This document shows, one piece after another, positions 31,446-42,101 of a stretch of 58,619 nucleotides of DNA (the stretch's first letter is position 1; each line of letters begins with the position of its first letter). Source of the stretch: an uncultured Paracoccaceae bacterium (lineage in GTDB: Bacteria > Pseudomonadota > Alphaproteobacteria > Rhodobacterales > Rhodobacteraceae); contig CALFYQ010000101.1 in assembly GCA_937952085.1 (NCBI GenBank), positions 1-58,619 on the forward strand, written 5' to 3'. The position numbers and the translations under genes were made by a program. Under the pieces are notes generated by a model that ran no database searches, was not told the origin of the DNA, and worked only from the letters and a program-made list of their open reading frames with translations.

Positions 31446-31497
31446 GGCGCCCGCGCAGGTCTGCGATCAGCGTCTTCGGCCTGGCCCTAAGGCCGGC

Positions 31498-31677
31498 TTA
31501 CTCGTCCCGGTCTTCCGGATCCGGCGCGAGGGAGAAGTCCGCCCCCACCGGAACGAAGTCGGCCGCGAGGTCGAGCTTGTGCGCGAGACGCATCAGCGAC
31601 GGCGAGTCGCTGGGCATCTGGGCTTGCTGCTGCGGCTGATGAAAGCCCTCACCGGGCTGCGGGTTACGATTGAACAT
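31498..31677 (-). CDS. Small protein of 59 residues, unknown function
   Basis: The frame encodes MFNRNPQPGEGFHQPQQQAQ, then a helix-prone SPSLMRLAHKLDLAADF and a short acidic end DPEDRDE. There is no signal peptide, membrane span or cysteine. Support comes from a good AGGAGAGTGGGG ribosome-binding site, a promoter-like pair 67-95 bases upstream and codon choice similar to neighbours. The glutamine/proline-rich start followed by an amphipathic helix suggests a small binding or regulatory protein, but no family was recognised. It is the least certain protein gene here. Confidence 0.6.
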   Translation of the reverse strand: MFNRNPQPGEGFHQPQQQAQMPSDSPSLMRLAHKLDLAADFVPVGADFSLAPDPEDRDE

Positions 31678-31743
31678 GGCCCCACTCTCCTAACAGACCG
31701 GAATACGCGTCCCACCAACGCGTGGCCCGGCTACAGGGTTCCA

Positions 31744-31772
31744 AGGATACGATCATGGCGGATTCGAAACAA
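31744..31772 (-). promoter_or_regulatory. Sigma-70-like promoter for the 59-residue gene
   Basis: On the minus strand TTGTTT and TATCCT are separated by exactly 17 bases. Between it and the start codon, two ACGCGT words spaced by seven bases may be an operator. Assigned by eye. Confidence 0.45.
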
Positions 31773-31812
31773 CAGCTCGATTGTGGTGATTTCGAGTCCG
31801 GATTTTCAGGAT

Positions 31813-31989
31813 TTAGTGCGCTGCGGCGCCGGCCTTGAGCACGAAGCGCCGGTCGCAATAGGGGCATTCGACCCAGCCCTGCTCGCCGACCGAAAGCCAG
31901 ACCCGCGGGTGGCCGAGCGCGCCCTCGCCGCCGTCGCAGGCGACGCGGGTGGTCTCGACCTCTACGGTCTCGGGCGCTTCGGGCGACAT
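31813..31989 (-). CDS. Zinc-finger CHCC-type small protein (NDUFS6-like)
   Basis: The 58-residue protein has the zf-CHCC layout: Cys in RVACDGG, His in ALGHPRVWL, then ECPYCDRRFVL with a CxxC pair. Homologues are widespread in alphaproteobacteria and resemble the zinc-binding domain of mitochondrial complex I subunit NDUFS6. A role near complex I or as a small zinc protein is inferred only from similarity. The frame ends at TAA, and a clear run of three cysteines and one histidine supports it. Confidence 0.85.
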   Translation of the reverse strand: MSPEAPETVEVETTRVACDGGEGALGHPRVWLSVGEQGWVECPYCDRRFVLKAGAAAH

Positions 31990-32176
31990 TGCGCTGGCTC
32001 CTGCTGCGGCGCGGCATCAATTAGGCGAAGCGGAGGCTGTCCGCAAGCGGGGCGCGACGCGGCGGCCCTCAGGAACCGCGCGAGTTGTGGCGATTTTGTC
32101 GCGCCGCTTGCCGCCGAAGCGCCTGCCATCGTATGCCAGATCGGCGCCTTGAACGAATTCGACCGGGACCCGCGTG

Positions 32177-33586
32177 ATGATTCAACCGGTTATTCTTTGC
32201 GGCGGGTCCGGGACGCGGCTCTGGCCGGCCTCGCGCGCCTCCTATCCGAAACAGTTCTCCTCGCTCCTCGGCCGCGCCAGCCTCTACCAGGCGACGCTGC
32301 GGCGGCTCTCCGGCGAAGGCTATGCGGCGCCGGTCGTTCTCACCGCGGCGGAGTTCCGCTTCCTCGCGGTCGAGCAGGCGGCGGAGATCGGCCTCGCCGA
32401 CGCCACCGTGGTGGTGGAGCCCGGCCGGCGGAACACCGCGCCCGCCATCCTCGTCGCCGCGCTCATGAAGGCGGCGGAGCCGGATACGCTCCTCCTCGTC
32501 GCGCCGTCCGACCATGTGATCGCCGACGAGGTGGCGTTCCACGAGGCGGTCGCGCTCGGGGCCGCGGCGGCGCGGGAGGGGCGGCTCGTCACCTTCGGCG
32601 CGCGGCCGAGCCGGGCCGAAACCGGTTATGGTTATTTAGAGCTCGCCGCTGCGCCGGCGCCGGGGCGGGCCGCCGAGGTCGCCCGCTTCGTCGAGAAGCC
32701 GGATGCGGCGCGGGCGGCGGAGATGGCCGCCTCCGGCCGCCACCTCTGGAACGCCGGCCTTTTCCTCATGCGCGTCGGCGACGCCATCGCCGCCTTCGAG
32801 GCCCATGCGCCCGGCCTCGTCGCGCCCTGCCGGGCGGCGCTCGACGGCGCGAGCTTCGATCTCGGCTTCCAGCGGCTCGGCGACGCCTTCCTCGACGCGG
32901 CGGACATCTCCTTCGACTACGCGGTGATGGAGAAGGCGGGGCGCATCGCCGCCGCGCCGCTCGACGCCGGCTGGTCCGATCTCGGCGCCTGGGACGCGCT
33001 CTGGGAGGCGGCGGAGAAGGACGCATCGGGCGTCGCGACATCGGGCGCCGTCACCGCGATCGACTGCGAGGCCTCGCTCCTCCGCTCGGAGGAGCCGTCG
33101 ATGGCGCTGGTGGGGCTTGGCCTGAAGCGCACCGTCGCGGTGGCGATGCGCGACGCCGTCCTCGTCGCCGACATGGACCGGGCGCAGGAGGTGAAGGGCC
33201 TCGTCGCCGCGCTCCAGACCGCGAAGCTACCGCAGGCGACGGAGTATCCGCGCCACCCCCGGCCCTGGGGCTGGTATGAGACGCTGCTGCTGGCGGACCG
33301 CTTCCAGGTGAAGCGGATCATGGTGAAGCCGGGCGGCGCGCTCTCGCTCCAGTCCCATTTCCACCGCTCGGAGCACTGGATCGTCGTCGCGGGCACGGCG
33401 CGGGTGACGGTGGACGACGAGGTGCGCCTCCTCGGCGAGAACGAGTCGATCTATGTGCCGCTCGGCTCGGTCCATCGGTTGGAGAACCCGGGCAAGCTGC
33501 CGATGTATCTCATCGAGGTGCAGACCGGCGCCTATGTCGGCGAGGACGACATCGTCCGCTATGACGACGCCTATGACCGAAGCTGA
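32177..33586 (+). CDS. manC: Mannose-1-phosphate guanylyltransferase / mannose-6-phosphate isomerase
   Basis: This bifunctional type II enzyme makes GDP-mannose and interconverts fructose-6-P and mannose-6-P for exopolysaccharide or LPS. The 469-residue protein has the nucleotidyltransferase start ILCGGSGTRLWPASRASYPK, LVAPSDHVI and FVEKPD, then a C-terminal type II isomerase cupin with RPWGWYETL, the metal-binding SLQSHFHRSEHWIVV and a basic/acidic tail. A GTG just before the ATG is an alternative. The next gene, phosphomannomutase, overlaps its end by 14 bases. Known synonyms are xanB and algA. Confidence 0.95.
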   Translation: MIQPVILCGGSGTRLWPASRASYPKQFSSLLGRASLYQATLRRLSGEGYAAPVVLTAAEFRFLAVEQAAEIGLADATVVVEPGRRNTAPAILVAALMKAAEPDTLLLVAPSDHVIADEVAFHEAVALGAAAAREGRLVTFGARPSRAETGYGYLELAAAPAPGRAAEVARFVEKPDAARAAEMAASGRHLWNAGLFLMRVGDAIAAFEAHAPGLVAPCRAALDGASFDLGFQRLGDAFLDAADISFDYAVMEKAGRIAAAPLDAGWSDLGAWDALWEAAEKDASGVATSGAVTAIDCEASLLRSEEPSMALVGLGLKRTVAVAMRDAVLVADMDRAQEVKGLVAALQTAKLPQATEYPRHPRPWGWYETLLLADRFQVKRIMVKPGGALSLQSHFHRSEHWIVVAGTARVTVDDEVRLLGENESIYVPLGSVHRLENPGKLPMYLIEVQTGAYVGEDDIVRYDDAYDRS

Positions 33587-35078
33587 CCGGCCCCGCGCCT
33601 CGCTCATCCCGAAAAGCTGGGCCTTCCTCGCCGAGCCAATGATCGCGCCTGGCGGGTTCCGCGAATACGACGCGCGCTGGCGCTATCCGGAGGGGATCAA
33701 CCTCCTCGGGGTCGAGGCGCTCGGCCTCGCGCTGGCGACGCAGGTCTTCGAGGCGGGGCTCGGGCCGGACGTGGTGGTCGGCTGCGACTATCGGGAGTAC
33801 TCCCCCGCGGTGAAGGCGGCGCTGAGCCTCGGCCTCGTCCGCGGCGGGGCGGCGGTGCGGGACATCGGGCCCTGCCTCACCCCCACCGCCTATTTCGCGC
33901 GGGACTGGCTCGGCGTCGGCCCGGTGGCGATGGTGACGGCCTCGCACAACCCGAACGGCTGGACCGGGGTGAAGATGGGCCTCCGCGCGCCTCTGACCCA
34001 CGGGCCGGAGGAGATGGCGCGGCTCCGCGAGATCGCGCTCTCGGGCGGCGGCGTGGAGCGGCCGGGCGGGCGCGTGCGGCGGGAGCCGGGCGCAGCGGCG
34101 GCCTATCTCGACGATCTCGCCGGCGGGTTCCGGCTCTCCCGCCCGCTCAAGGTCGTGGTCGCCTGCGGCAATGGCGGCGCCTCGGCCTTCGCGCCGGAGC
34201 TTCTGCGGCGGATCGGGGCGGAGGTCGTCCCGCTCCTCTGCGAGCCGGACTGGAGCTTCCCGCGCTACAACCCGAACCCCGAGGCGCTGGAGATGCTGCA
34301 CGACATGGCGGACGCCGTGCGCGGGGCGGGGGCCGACCTCGCCCTCGGCTTCGACGGCGACGGGGACCGCTACGGCGTGGTCGACGACCGGGGGCGGGAG
34401 ATCTTCGCCGACAAGATCGGCGTGCTGCTGGCGCGGGATTTCGCGCAGGCCCGGCCGGGCGCGCGGTTCCTCGCCGATGTGAAATCCACCGGCCTCTTCG
34501 CGGTCGATCCGGAACTCGCGGCGGCCGGGGCGGAGACGGAATACTGGAAGACCGGGCACAGCCACATGAAGGCGCGGCTGGCCGAGACCGGGGCGCTCGC
34601 CGGGTTCGAGAAATCCGGCCACCTCTTCCTCGCCCCGCCGCTCGGGCGCGGCTACGACTGCGGCCTTCGCGCCGCGCTGGAGGTGGTGAAGATGCTCGAC
34701 CGGCGGCCGGGCGTCGCGCTTTCCGCGCTGGTCGACGCGCTCCCCGCCGCCTTCTCGACCCCGACGCTTTCGCCCGCCTGCCCGGACGAGGTGAAATACG
34801 AGGCGCTGGCGCGGATCCGGGCCGATCTCGAAGCCCATGCCGCCGCGGGCGGGGCGCTCGGCGGGCGACGGATCGAAGGCGTCTCGACGGTGAACGGCGC
34901 CCGGCTTTCGCTCGAAGGCGGGGATTTCGCGCTGGTCCGCGCCTCCTCCAACACGCCCAACCTCGTCGTCGTCTGCGAGAGCATGGAGAGCGAGGCGCGG
35001 CTTCGCGCGATCTTCGAGGATCTCGACCGGATCATCCGGCGGCAGCCGGAAGTCGGCGCCTACGACCAGACGTTCTGA
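33573..35078 (+). CDS. Phosphomannomutase/phosphoglucomutase
   Basis: The 501-residue alpha-D-phosphohexomutase interconverts mannose-6-P and mannose-1-P, supplying ManC. It has the catalytic phosphoserine loop MVTASHNPNGWTGVKMG (Ser near 120), the metal loop GFDGDGDRYG near 258-267, the sugar-binding FEKSGHLF and the phosphate-binding RASSNTPNLVV. Length is slightly above the usual 460. The ATG overlaps manC, so expression is coupled. With manC it forms a complete fructose-6-P to GDP-mannose module. Confidence 0.93.
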   Translation: MTEADRPRASLIPKSWAFLAEPMIAPGGFREYDARWRYPEGINLLGVEALGLALATQVFEAGLGPDVVVGCDYREYSPAVKAALSLGLVRGGAAVRDIGPCLTPTAYFARDWLGVGPVAMVTASHNPNGWTGVKMGLRAPLTHGPEEMARLREIALSGGGVERPGGRVRREPGAAAAYLDDLAGGFRLSRPLKVVVACGNGGASAFAPELLRRIGAEVVPLLCEPDWSFPRYNPNPEALEMLHDMADAVRGAGADLALGFDGDGDRYGVVDDRGREIFADKIGVLLARDFAQARPGARFLADVKSTGLFAVDPELAAAGAETEYWKTGHSHMKARLAETGALAGFEKSGHLFLAPPLGRGYDCGLRAALEVVKMLDRRPGVALSALVDALPAAFSTPTLSPACPDEVKYEALARIRADLEAHAAAGGALGGRRIEGVSTVNGARLSLEGGDFALVRASSNTPNLVVVCESMESEARLRAIFEDLDRIIRRQPEVGAYDQTF

Positions 35079-35095
35079 GCCGGGCCCGGTCGGGA

Positions 35096-35108
35096 TTTCA
35101 CGGTGAAA
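35096..35108. terminator. Inverted repeat between convergent mutase and membrane-protein genes
   Basis: TTTCAC-G-GTGAAA is a perfect 13-base inverted repeat in the 88-base gap between convergent stops. The loop is too short for the full stem, so it would fold with about 4-5 pairs. It may instead be a protein-binding site. Confidence 0.3.
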
Positions 35109-35166
35109 GGCAGGGCCAAGCTATTGACCCCGCTATCACATATCGAAACCGGAATGCGAAGGCGCG

Positions 35167-37263
35167 TCAGCGCCCCTCGACCCGCCATGCGGCAAGCATG
35201 AATCCGGCGGCCAGAACCAGCATCAGCCAGCCGGGCGCGAGCGGGGTGAGGCGCACGTCCTCCACCGAATAGGCCTCCCGCCGGGCGAGGCCGAGCCAGC
35301 CGCGGCCCGCGGAGGTGCGGCCGTCGCCGACGCGGCGGATGTCGGGCTCGCCATCCTCCAGCCAGTGGACGCCGCCGCGCGTGGCGGCGACGAGGGCCGC
35401 CAGCGGCTCCGGCGAGGCGACGGCCTGCTCGAACTCCACCGGCGCCGGCGGGCCGACCGCGGCGATGGCGGTCAGCACCCCGTCCGTGAGGCGGTGAAGG
35501 CCCTGCTCCTCCGCCTCGAAGACGGCGCGCCAGAGGCCGGGACCGGCCTCGGCGAAGGGAACCTCACGCCGCGCGCCGGAGGGGGAGAGGATTTCCAGCC
35601 GCTCCGGCGTCTCGCTGACGGAGCGGCGGGTGACGGTGAGCCGCGCGCCCTCGGCGATGGCGGTCAGCGCCTCCTCCTCCAGTTCGGGCTCCTTCATCAG
35701 CCAGTGGGCGAGGCGGCGGAGCAGCTCCGCCTGCGGCCCGCCGCCCTCATAGCCGCGCGACCAGAGCCAGGCCTGATCGGAGGCGAGGACGGCGACGCGC
35801 CCCTCGCCGACCCGGTCGAGCACGAGGAGCGGCTTGTCGTCGGCGCCGGCCATCACCGTCGCGCCGGAATTCACCTCGACCTCGACCTGCCGCATCCAGC
35901 GGCCCCAGCGCGGCGGCTCGCCCGGCGCGCCGCCGCCCCAGCGATCGAGCCCGGCGGTGACGGGGTGGCGCATCCCCTGTTCGGTGAGGGTGGGGAGGTA
36001 AGGCGCCTCGATGATCCCCGCGGTCGGCGCGACAGGCAGGATCTCCGCCAGCGGGGTGCGATAGAGGCTCTCGACGCCGGCGAACCACGGCCCGTCGGCG
36101 ATCAGCACGGCCCCGCCATCCCGGACATAGCGGGCGATGTTGGCGATATAGGGCGAGGGGAGAACGCCGCGCCGGCGGTAGCGGTCGAAGATGATGAGGT
36201 CGAACTCGTCCACCTTCTCGAGGAAGAGCTCCCGCGTCGGGAAGGCGATGAGCGAAAGCTCGAAGACCGGCGTCCCGTCCTGCTTGGTCGGCGGGCGGAG
36301 GATGGTGAAGTGGACGAGATCGACCGACGGGTCCGCCTTCAGGAGGTTCCGCCAGGTCCGCTCGCCGTTGTGCGGCTCGCCCGAGACGAGGAGCACGCGG
36401 AGCCGGTCCCGCACCCCGTTCACGGTGAAGGCGGCGCGGTTGTTGCGGAGCGTGACCTCGCCCTCGGCCGGCGCGAGCGCCAGCTCGACGACGTTGGACC
36501 CGCCATGCTCGATGCGGATGGAGAGCTCCGCCGTCCGGCCCGGCTCGGCGATGGCGGCGCCGACCTCGACGCCGTCGACGCTGGCCGTCACCCGCGCCGG
36601 GCCGAGGCCGGCGAGCGCGGCGGCGGGGCCGGTCTCCTCCACCTGGAAGCGGAAGGCGACGGTCTCCCCGACGATGCCGAAGGCGGGCGCGGCGGAGACG
36701 TGGAGCCGGCGGTCGAACTCCCCCCGCGCGCCGGTCAGAAGCTCATGGACCGGGCCGGGGAAGGCGGCCAGCGCGTCCGCGTCATGCGCCTGCCCGTCGG
36801 TGATGAGGAGGGCGCCGGCGATCCGGTCTTCCGGCAGTTCGGCCGCCGCGGCGGCGAGGGTGGAGAGGAGCCGGGTGCCGGGGTCGGAGACCGGGCCGCC
36901 CTCGTTCCGAACCCGGACGGTGCGAAGCTCGACCGGGTTCTCGGGCTCCCTCGCGTTCAGCCGGTCGATCGCCTCGGTCGCGGCGATCTCGGCGGCGAGG
37001 GCCTGGGCGCGGCGGTCGCCGATCGACTGGCTTTCGCTGTCATCGACGACGAGAAGGGCGATGTCGGGGAGGGCGCGCCGCACCTCCCGCACCAGGGCGG
37101 GGTTCGAGAGCGCGACGAGGAGCGTGGCGAAGCCGGCGGCGCGGAGCCACCAGGCTGGCGAGCGGAGCCAGCCGGCGAAGGCGCAGAGGAGCGCCGCCAG
37201 CGCCGCGGCGACGCCGAGCGCCCAGAACGGGACGACCGGATCGAAGGCGAGCGCCGCGTTCAA
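35167..37263 (-). CDS. Membrane protein with VWA-like and GATase1-like domains
   Basis: The 698-residue protein has two N-terminal helices, a VWA-like domain with a MIDAS-type motif (Asp74, Ser76, Ser78 in VVDDSESQS), a beta-rich middle, a glutamine-amidotransferase-like domain near 280-480 and a last membrane helix (about 675-692). The GATase nucleophile Cys is missing (IADGPWFAG), so no amidotransferase activity is expected. It begins at TTG overlapping the stop of the DUF4159 gene (TTGA). It is the last gene of a MoxR operon; the family is known by sequence but without an established function. Confidence 0.8.
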   Translation of the reverse strand: MNAALAFDPVVPFWALGVAAALAALLCAFAGWLRSPAWWLRAAGFATLLVALSNPALVREVRRALPDIALLVVDDSESQSIGDRRAQALAAEIAATEAIDRLNAREPENPVELRTVRVRNEGGPVSDPGTRLLSTLAAAAAELPEDRIAGALLITDGQAHDADALAAFPGPVHELLTGARGEFDRRLHVSAAPAFGIVGETVAFRFQVEETGPAAALAGLGPARVTASVDGVEVGAAIAEPGRTAELSIRIEHGGSNVVELALAPAEGEVTLRNNRAAFTVNGVRDRLRVLLVSGEPHNGERTWRNLLKADPSVDLVHFTILRPPTKQDGTPVFELSLIAFPTRELFLEKVDEFDLIIFDRYRRRGVLPSPYIANIARYVRDGGAVLIADGPWFAGVESLYRTPLAEILPVAPTAGIIEAPYLPTLTEQGMRHPVTAGLDRWGGGAPGEPPRWGRWMRQVEVEVNSGATVMAGADDKPLLVLDRVGEGRVAVLASDQAWLWSRGYEGGGPQAELLRRLAHWLMKEPELEEEALTAIAEGARLTVTRRSVSETPERLEILSPSGARREVPFAEAGPGLWRAVFEAEEQGLHRLTDGVLTAIAAVGPPAPVEFEQAVASPEPLAALVAATRGGVHWLEDGEPDIRRVGDGRTSAGRGWLGLARREAYSVEDVRLTPLAPGWLMLVLAAGFMLAAWRVEGR

Positions 37264-40082
37264 TTCCCCAGCCTTTCGAGCAGCGCCGGCACGTGCACCT
37301 GGTCGGATTTGTAGTTGCCGGTCAGCGCGTACATCACGACGTTGACGCCGAACCGGAACGCCGTCTCGCGCTGGCGGTAATCGTCGGAGCGGCCGACCGG
37401 GGCGAGAAACTCGCCGTTCTGGTCCACCGCCCAGGCCGCGGCCCAGTCCGCCGCGCCGATCACCACCGGGGAGACGCCGTCATTCGGGTCCGAGATCAGG
37501 GGCGGCTCGCCCTCGGCGGTCTCGCCCTCGGGCCGCGGCGCCGGGGCCTGGACCCAGACCTCTCCGCCGGTCCAGCGGCCGGGGAAGCGGTCGAGAAGGT
37601 AGAAGGTGCGGGTCAGCACATGGTCGGCGGGCACCGGCGTCAGCGGCGGCAGGTCGAGCGCGGCGACGAGGCGGCGGAGCGCCTGGCCGTTCGGCCCGGC
37701 GGAGGAGCCCGGCCGCGCCAGATGCGCGTCCCGCGTGTCGAAGATGATCATGCCGCCGGCGCGCATGTAGGCGTTGAGCCTGGCGGAGGCTTCGTCGGAC
37801 GGGGTCGGCTGCGCCGCGCCGACCGGCCAGTAGAGGATCGGGAAGAAGGCGAGATCGTCGGTTTCGAGATCGACGCCCATCGGTTCCGCCGGCTCCACCG
37901 CCGTCCGCGCCGCGAGGACGCGGGAAAGGCCGCGAAGCCCGGCCTCCGACATCGCGTCGAGCGCGGCGTCGCCGGTCTTCACATAGCCGAGCACGGTCTC
38001 GTTCGCGGCGATCACGTCGCGGGAGCGCGCATCCTGCGCGTCGGCCCCGCCGGGCCAGGCGAGGGCGAGCGCGAGGAGGATCGCCGCGGCGCCCGGGTTG
38101 AAGCGGATGCGCCGTCCCGAGAGGCGGAGCGCGGCGAGCAGATCGACCGCGAAGAGTAGGAGCGCGAGGCCGAGGAGCCAGTGCGCCAGCGGCCGCTCGG
38201 TCCGCCCGCCGAAGGTCTCGACACTGGCGGAAAGCGGGTAGGGCGGGGCGAGCGCGGGCGGCGCGGCGGCCGGGAAGAGGTTGACGGCGATCCGCGCCGT
38301 CTCGCCGGCCCAGAGGCCGGGCGGCGCATCCGGCCCCGGCGCGTCGGCGAGGCGCTGCGCCGGCACGGCCGGCAGGTCCCCCGGCGCGGCGGCGGCGCGG
38401 CCGAACCCGTCGATCGCGGCGACGAGGCGCATCGGCGCCTCGCCTTCGGGGGCCTCGCCGGTTCCGCCCGAGCCGAGCGAGACGAGGCGGCGCAGCATCT
38501 CGACGAAAAGGCCCGAGAGCGGAAGGGAGGACCATTCGGCGTTGGCGCCGACATGGAAGAGGACGACGCGGCCGTCGCCGAGCGGCGCGGCGGTGACGAG
38601 CGGTGTGCCGTCCTCCAGCGTCGCCCAGGTGCGCTCGGCGAGGCCGGGGCCGATCTCGGCGAGGATCTGCCGGCTCACCGTCACCTCGCGCGGGGCGGTG
38701 AGGCCGAAAAACGGGCTTTCGCGGCCGAACTCGCGCACCGCCTGCGGCGCGCCCCAGGCCATGGCGCCGCCGACGGCGCGGCCGCCTCCGGCGCGGAGCG
38801 GAACCGGCAGGAGCGGGTCTTCCGCCCCGGGCCCGGCGCCGGCGAGATCGGAGCCGCGGGCGAGGCGCGGCCCGGCGAAGCGGACGAGGAGCCCGCCGGC
38901 GCGGACGAAGGCTTCGAGCCCCTCGCGCTCCGGCGGGGTCAGCCGGCCGATATCGGCGAGGAAGACGGCGTCGGGGTTGGCGTCGAGGAGTTGCTCGACC
39001 GTCCCTTCCACCACCTCGGCGTTTCGCGCGAGCGCCGTGCGAAGGTAGTGGAGCGAGGAGACGAGGCGGAGCGATTCCGCCTCCGAGCCGCCGGCGGAAA
39101 GGCCGACGCGGCGGCGGCGCTGGCTCTCGTCGGTCAGCGCCACGGCGCCGGCGCTCTCTTCGCCGAGAAGGGCGACGCGGGCGATCTGGTTCCGCAGCTC
39201 CAGCGGCAGGTCGAGCTCGGCGTCGGCGACCTGCTCGCCCTCCTCGATCGTGGCGTCGAGATTGGCGAGGCGGCGCTCCGCCCCGGCCTCGCCGCTCGGC
39301 GCCTTGCCGAAGACGGCGACGCGGAGCGTCTCGGCCGGGCCGGCCTCGGCGCGCATCGCGGAAATCATCAGACGCCCCTCGACGAGGCGCGGCTGCGCCA
39401 GGGCGCGGGCGGTTTGTGTCGGCGCGAGGATGCGGAGCGCGCCGAGCCCGTCGAGCGCGGCGACGAGGGCGCCCTCGTCGCCATGATCGAGCCCGTCGGT
39501 CAGCCAGGCGATCTCCCGCGCGCCTTCCTCGTCGGAGGCGGCGCGGAGCGCGGCGAAGGCCTCGGCCCATTCGGCGCGGAGCGGCGCCCAGGGCCGCGGC
39601 TGCAGCGCCTCGACCATGCCGCGCCATTCGCCCGCCGGCCGCGGCCGGAGGCGGAGATCCGGCGGGACCGGATCGGCGAGGACGTGGAAGGAGACGGGGC
39701 GATCCGCCCGCTCGGCGCGGTCAAGCTCGGCGAGGGCGGCGTCGCGGCGCGCCTCCCAATCCGGCGCGCTGGCCCAGCCGCCATCCATGACGAGGACGAC
39801 GGGGCCGTTCCCGGCCGCGCCCTCGCGCGGGTTCAGCACCGGCTCGGCGAAGGCGAGGATGATGGCGCCGGCGATCATCATGCGAAGGAGGAGCAGCCAC
39901 CAGGGCGTGCGATGCGGCGTCTTTTCGGGGTCTTCGAGGCCGAGAAGGAGGCGGACGCCGGGAAATGAGACGCGGGCCGGCGAGGGCGGCGTCGCGCGGA
40001 GGAGAAGCCAGAGGATCGGCAGGAGCGCCAGCGCGCCGAGCAGCCACGGGTTGAGGAAGGCGAGGGGCCCGAATTCCAGCAT
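37260..40082 (-). CDS. BatA/VWA-like membrane protein with C-terminal DUF4159
   Basis: The 940-residue protein starts with the aerotolerance (BatA) N-terminal region: FLNPWLLGALALLPILWLLL, RVSFPGVRLLLGLED and TPWWLLLLRMMIAGAIIL. A degenerate VWA-like domain follows (LVMDGGWASAPDW, lacking the DxSxS triad), then a GATase-like middle region near 340-520, membrane helices near 640-690, and DUF4159 from about 710 to the end (ANETVLGYVKTGD, DLAFFPILYWPVG, GGMIIFDTRD, FGVNVVMYALTGNYK). A periplasm-facing scaffold acted on by the MoxR ATPase is inferred. It overlaps its neighbours by one to three bases. Confidence 0.88.
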   Translation of the reverse strand: MLEFGPLAFLNPWLLGALALLPILWLLLRATPPSPARVSFPGVRLLLGLEDPEKTPHRTPWWLLLLRMMIAGAIILAFAEPVLNPREGAAGNGPVVLVMDGGWASAPDWEARRDAALAELDRAERADRPVSFHVLADPVPPDLRLRPRPAGEWRGMVEALQPRPWAPLRAEWAEAFAALRAASDEEGAREIAWLTDGLDHGDEGALVAALDGLGALRILAPTQTARALAQPRLVEGRLMISAMRAEAGPAETLRVAVFGKAPSGEAGAERRLANLDATIEEGEQVADAELDLPLELRNQIARVALLGEESAGAVALTDESQRRRRVGLSAGGSEAESLRLVSSLHYLRTALARNAEVVEGTVEQLLDANPDAVFLADIGRLTPPEREGLEAFVRAGGLLVRFAGPRLARGSDLAGAGPGAEDPLLPVPLRAGGGRAVGGAMAWGAPQAVREFGRESPFFGLTAPREVTVSRQILAEIGPGLAERTWATLEDGTPLVTAAPLGDGRVVLFHVGANAEWSSLPLSGLFVEMLRRLVSLGSGGTGEAPEGEAPMRLVAAIDGFGRAAAAPGDLPAVPAQRLADAPGPDAPPGLWAGETARIAVNLFPAAAPPALAPPYPLSASVETFGGRTERPLAHWLLGLALLLFAVDLLAALRLSGRRIRFNPGAAAILLALALAWPGGADAQDARSRDVIAANETVLGYVKTGDAALDAMSEAGLRGLSRVLAARTAVEPAEPMGVDLETDDLAFFPILYWPVGAAQPTPSDEASARLNAYMRAGGMIIFDTRDAHLARPGSSAGPNGQALRRLVAALDLPPLTPVPADHVLTRTFYLLDRFPGRWTGGEVWVQAPAPRPEGETAEGEPPLISDPNDGVSPVVIGAADWAAAWAVDQNGEFLAPVGRSDDYRQRETAFRFGVNVVMYALTGNYKSDQVHVPALLERLGN

Positions 40083-40998
40083 CAGCGCCGGCCCCCCGCG
40101 AGCATGTCATAGAGCCAGAGCAGCGCCTTCCGCGGGCTCTCGTCGGTCCGGTGGACGAGGATGCGCCAGCCGCAGCGGCGCGCCAGCGTCTCCAGCTCGT
40201 TCCGCCGCGCGGCGAGCCGGTCCTTGTAGGCGCCCTGGAGGCCGCGGGCGCGGTCCGTCTCGAACTTCACCGCGCGGCCCATCGATTCGAAGATGAGGCG
40301 GCCGTCGAAGGGGAAGGTCTCCTCCGCGCGGTCGACGATCTGGACGCAGGCGCCGGCGATCCCGGCCGCGGCGGCGTGCATCAGCGCCGGGAAGATCGCG
40401 TCGCCCGGCCCCATGAAATCGGAGAGGAACACGGCCTGCCCGCCGCGCGCGTAATCCGCCTTCGGCGGCGCGCCGTAATCGGGCCGCTTCTGCCGCGTTT
40501 CGGAGAGGATGGCGCCCATGCGGCGAAGCTGCGTCTCGCCGCTCGCGGGGCGGGCCGCGTCGGTGCCGAGGAGGCTGACGCGCTCGCCGCCGCGGATGAG
40601 AAGGACGCCGAGCGCGAGCGCGAGGAGCGCCGCGCGCTCGCCCTTCGAGCGCACCGCCCGGTCGGAGCGGAAATCCATCGCCAGCGCGTCATCGCGCCAG
40701 ATCGAGACGGTCTGCGCCGCCTCCCATTCCATCTCCCGGACGAAGAGCTGGTCGGAGCGGGCCGAGCGGCGCCAGTCCACCGCCTGGTGCGGATCGCCGG
40801 GCGTCGCCGGGCGGAACTGCCAGAAGGTCTCGCCCGGGCCGGCGCGGCGGCGGCCGTGGACGCCCGAGGCGACCGAGGCGGCGAGCCGCTCCGCCTCCGC
40901 CAATAGCGGCGGCAGGGTGCCGGAGATGCGCTCCGCGTCCCGCCGGAGCCAGCCGGCGCCGACACGTTCGACCGTCCGGGGCGCCGAAGGCTCCGGCA

Positions 40999-40999
<1 letters not shown>
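40082..40999 (-). CDS. DUF58 domain protein
   Basis: The 305-residue soluble protein contains the DUF58 core: PGDPHQAVDWRRSARSDQLFVREME, which matches the diagnostic YxxGDxxRxIDW(R/K) region, then a VWA-like beta strand order with SIWRDDALAMDFRS. DUF58 proteins nearly always follow MoxR ATPase genes and are thought to be their partners. Start and stop codons overlap those of MoxR and the BatA/DUF4159 gene by one base (TGATG), so translation is coupled. Confidence 0.93.
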
Positions 41000-42009
<1,010 letters not shown>

Positions 42010-42031
42010 CAACACACTCCCGGAAATCGGC

Positions 42032-42049
42032 CGCGAGCGTCGTCGCTCG
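42032..42049. promoter_or_regulatory. Inverted repeat between moxR and DUF1285
   Basis: GCGAGCG and CGCTCGC form a perfect 7-bp inverted repeat around TCGT, 23-40 bases upstream of moxR and in the divergent gap. It may be an operator or leader hairpin. A TATATG word follows on the plus side. Confidence 0.38.
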
Positions 42050-42101
42050 CCCTCGCAACCTATATGGTGCAGTCGGAAGATCGAGTCACGGAACCGAGAA
42101 T

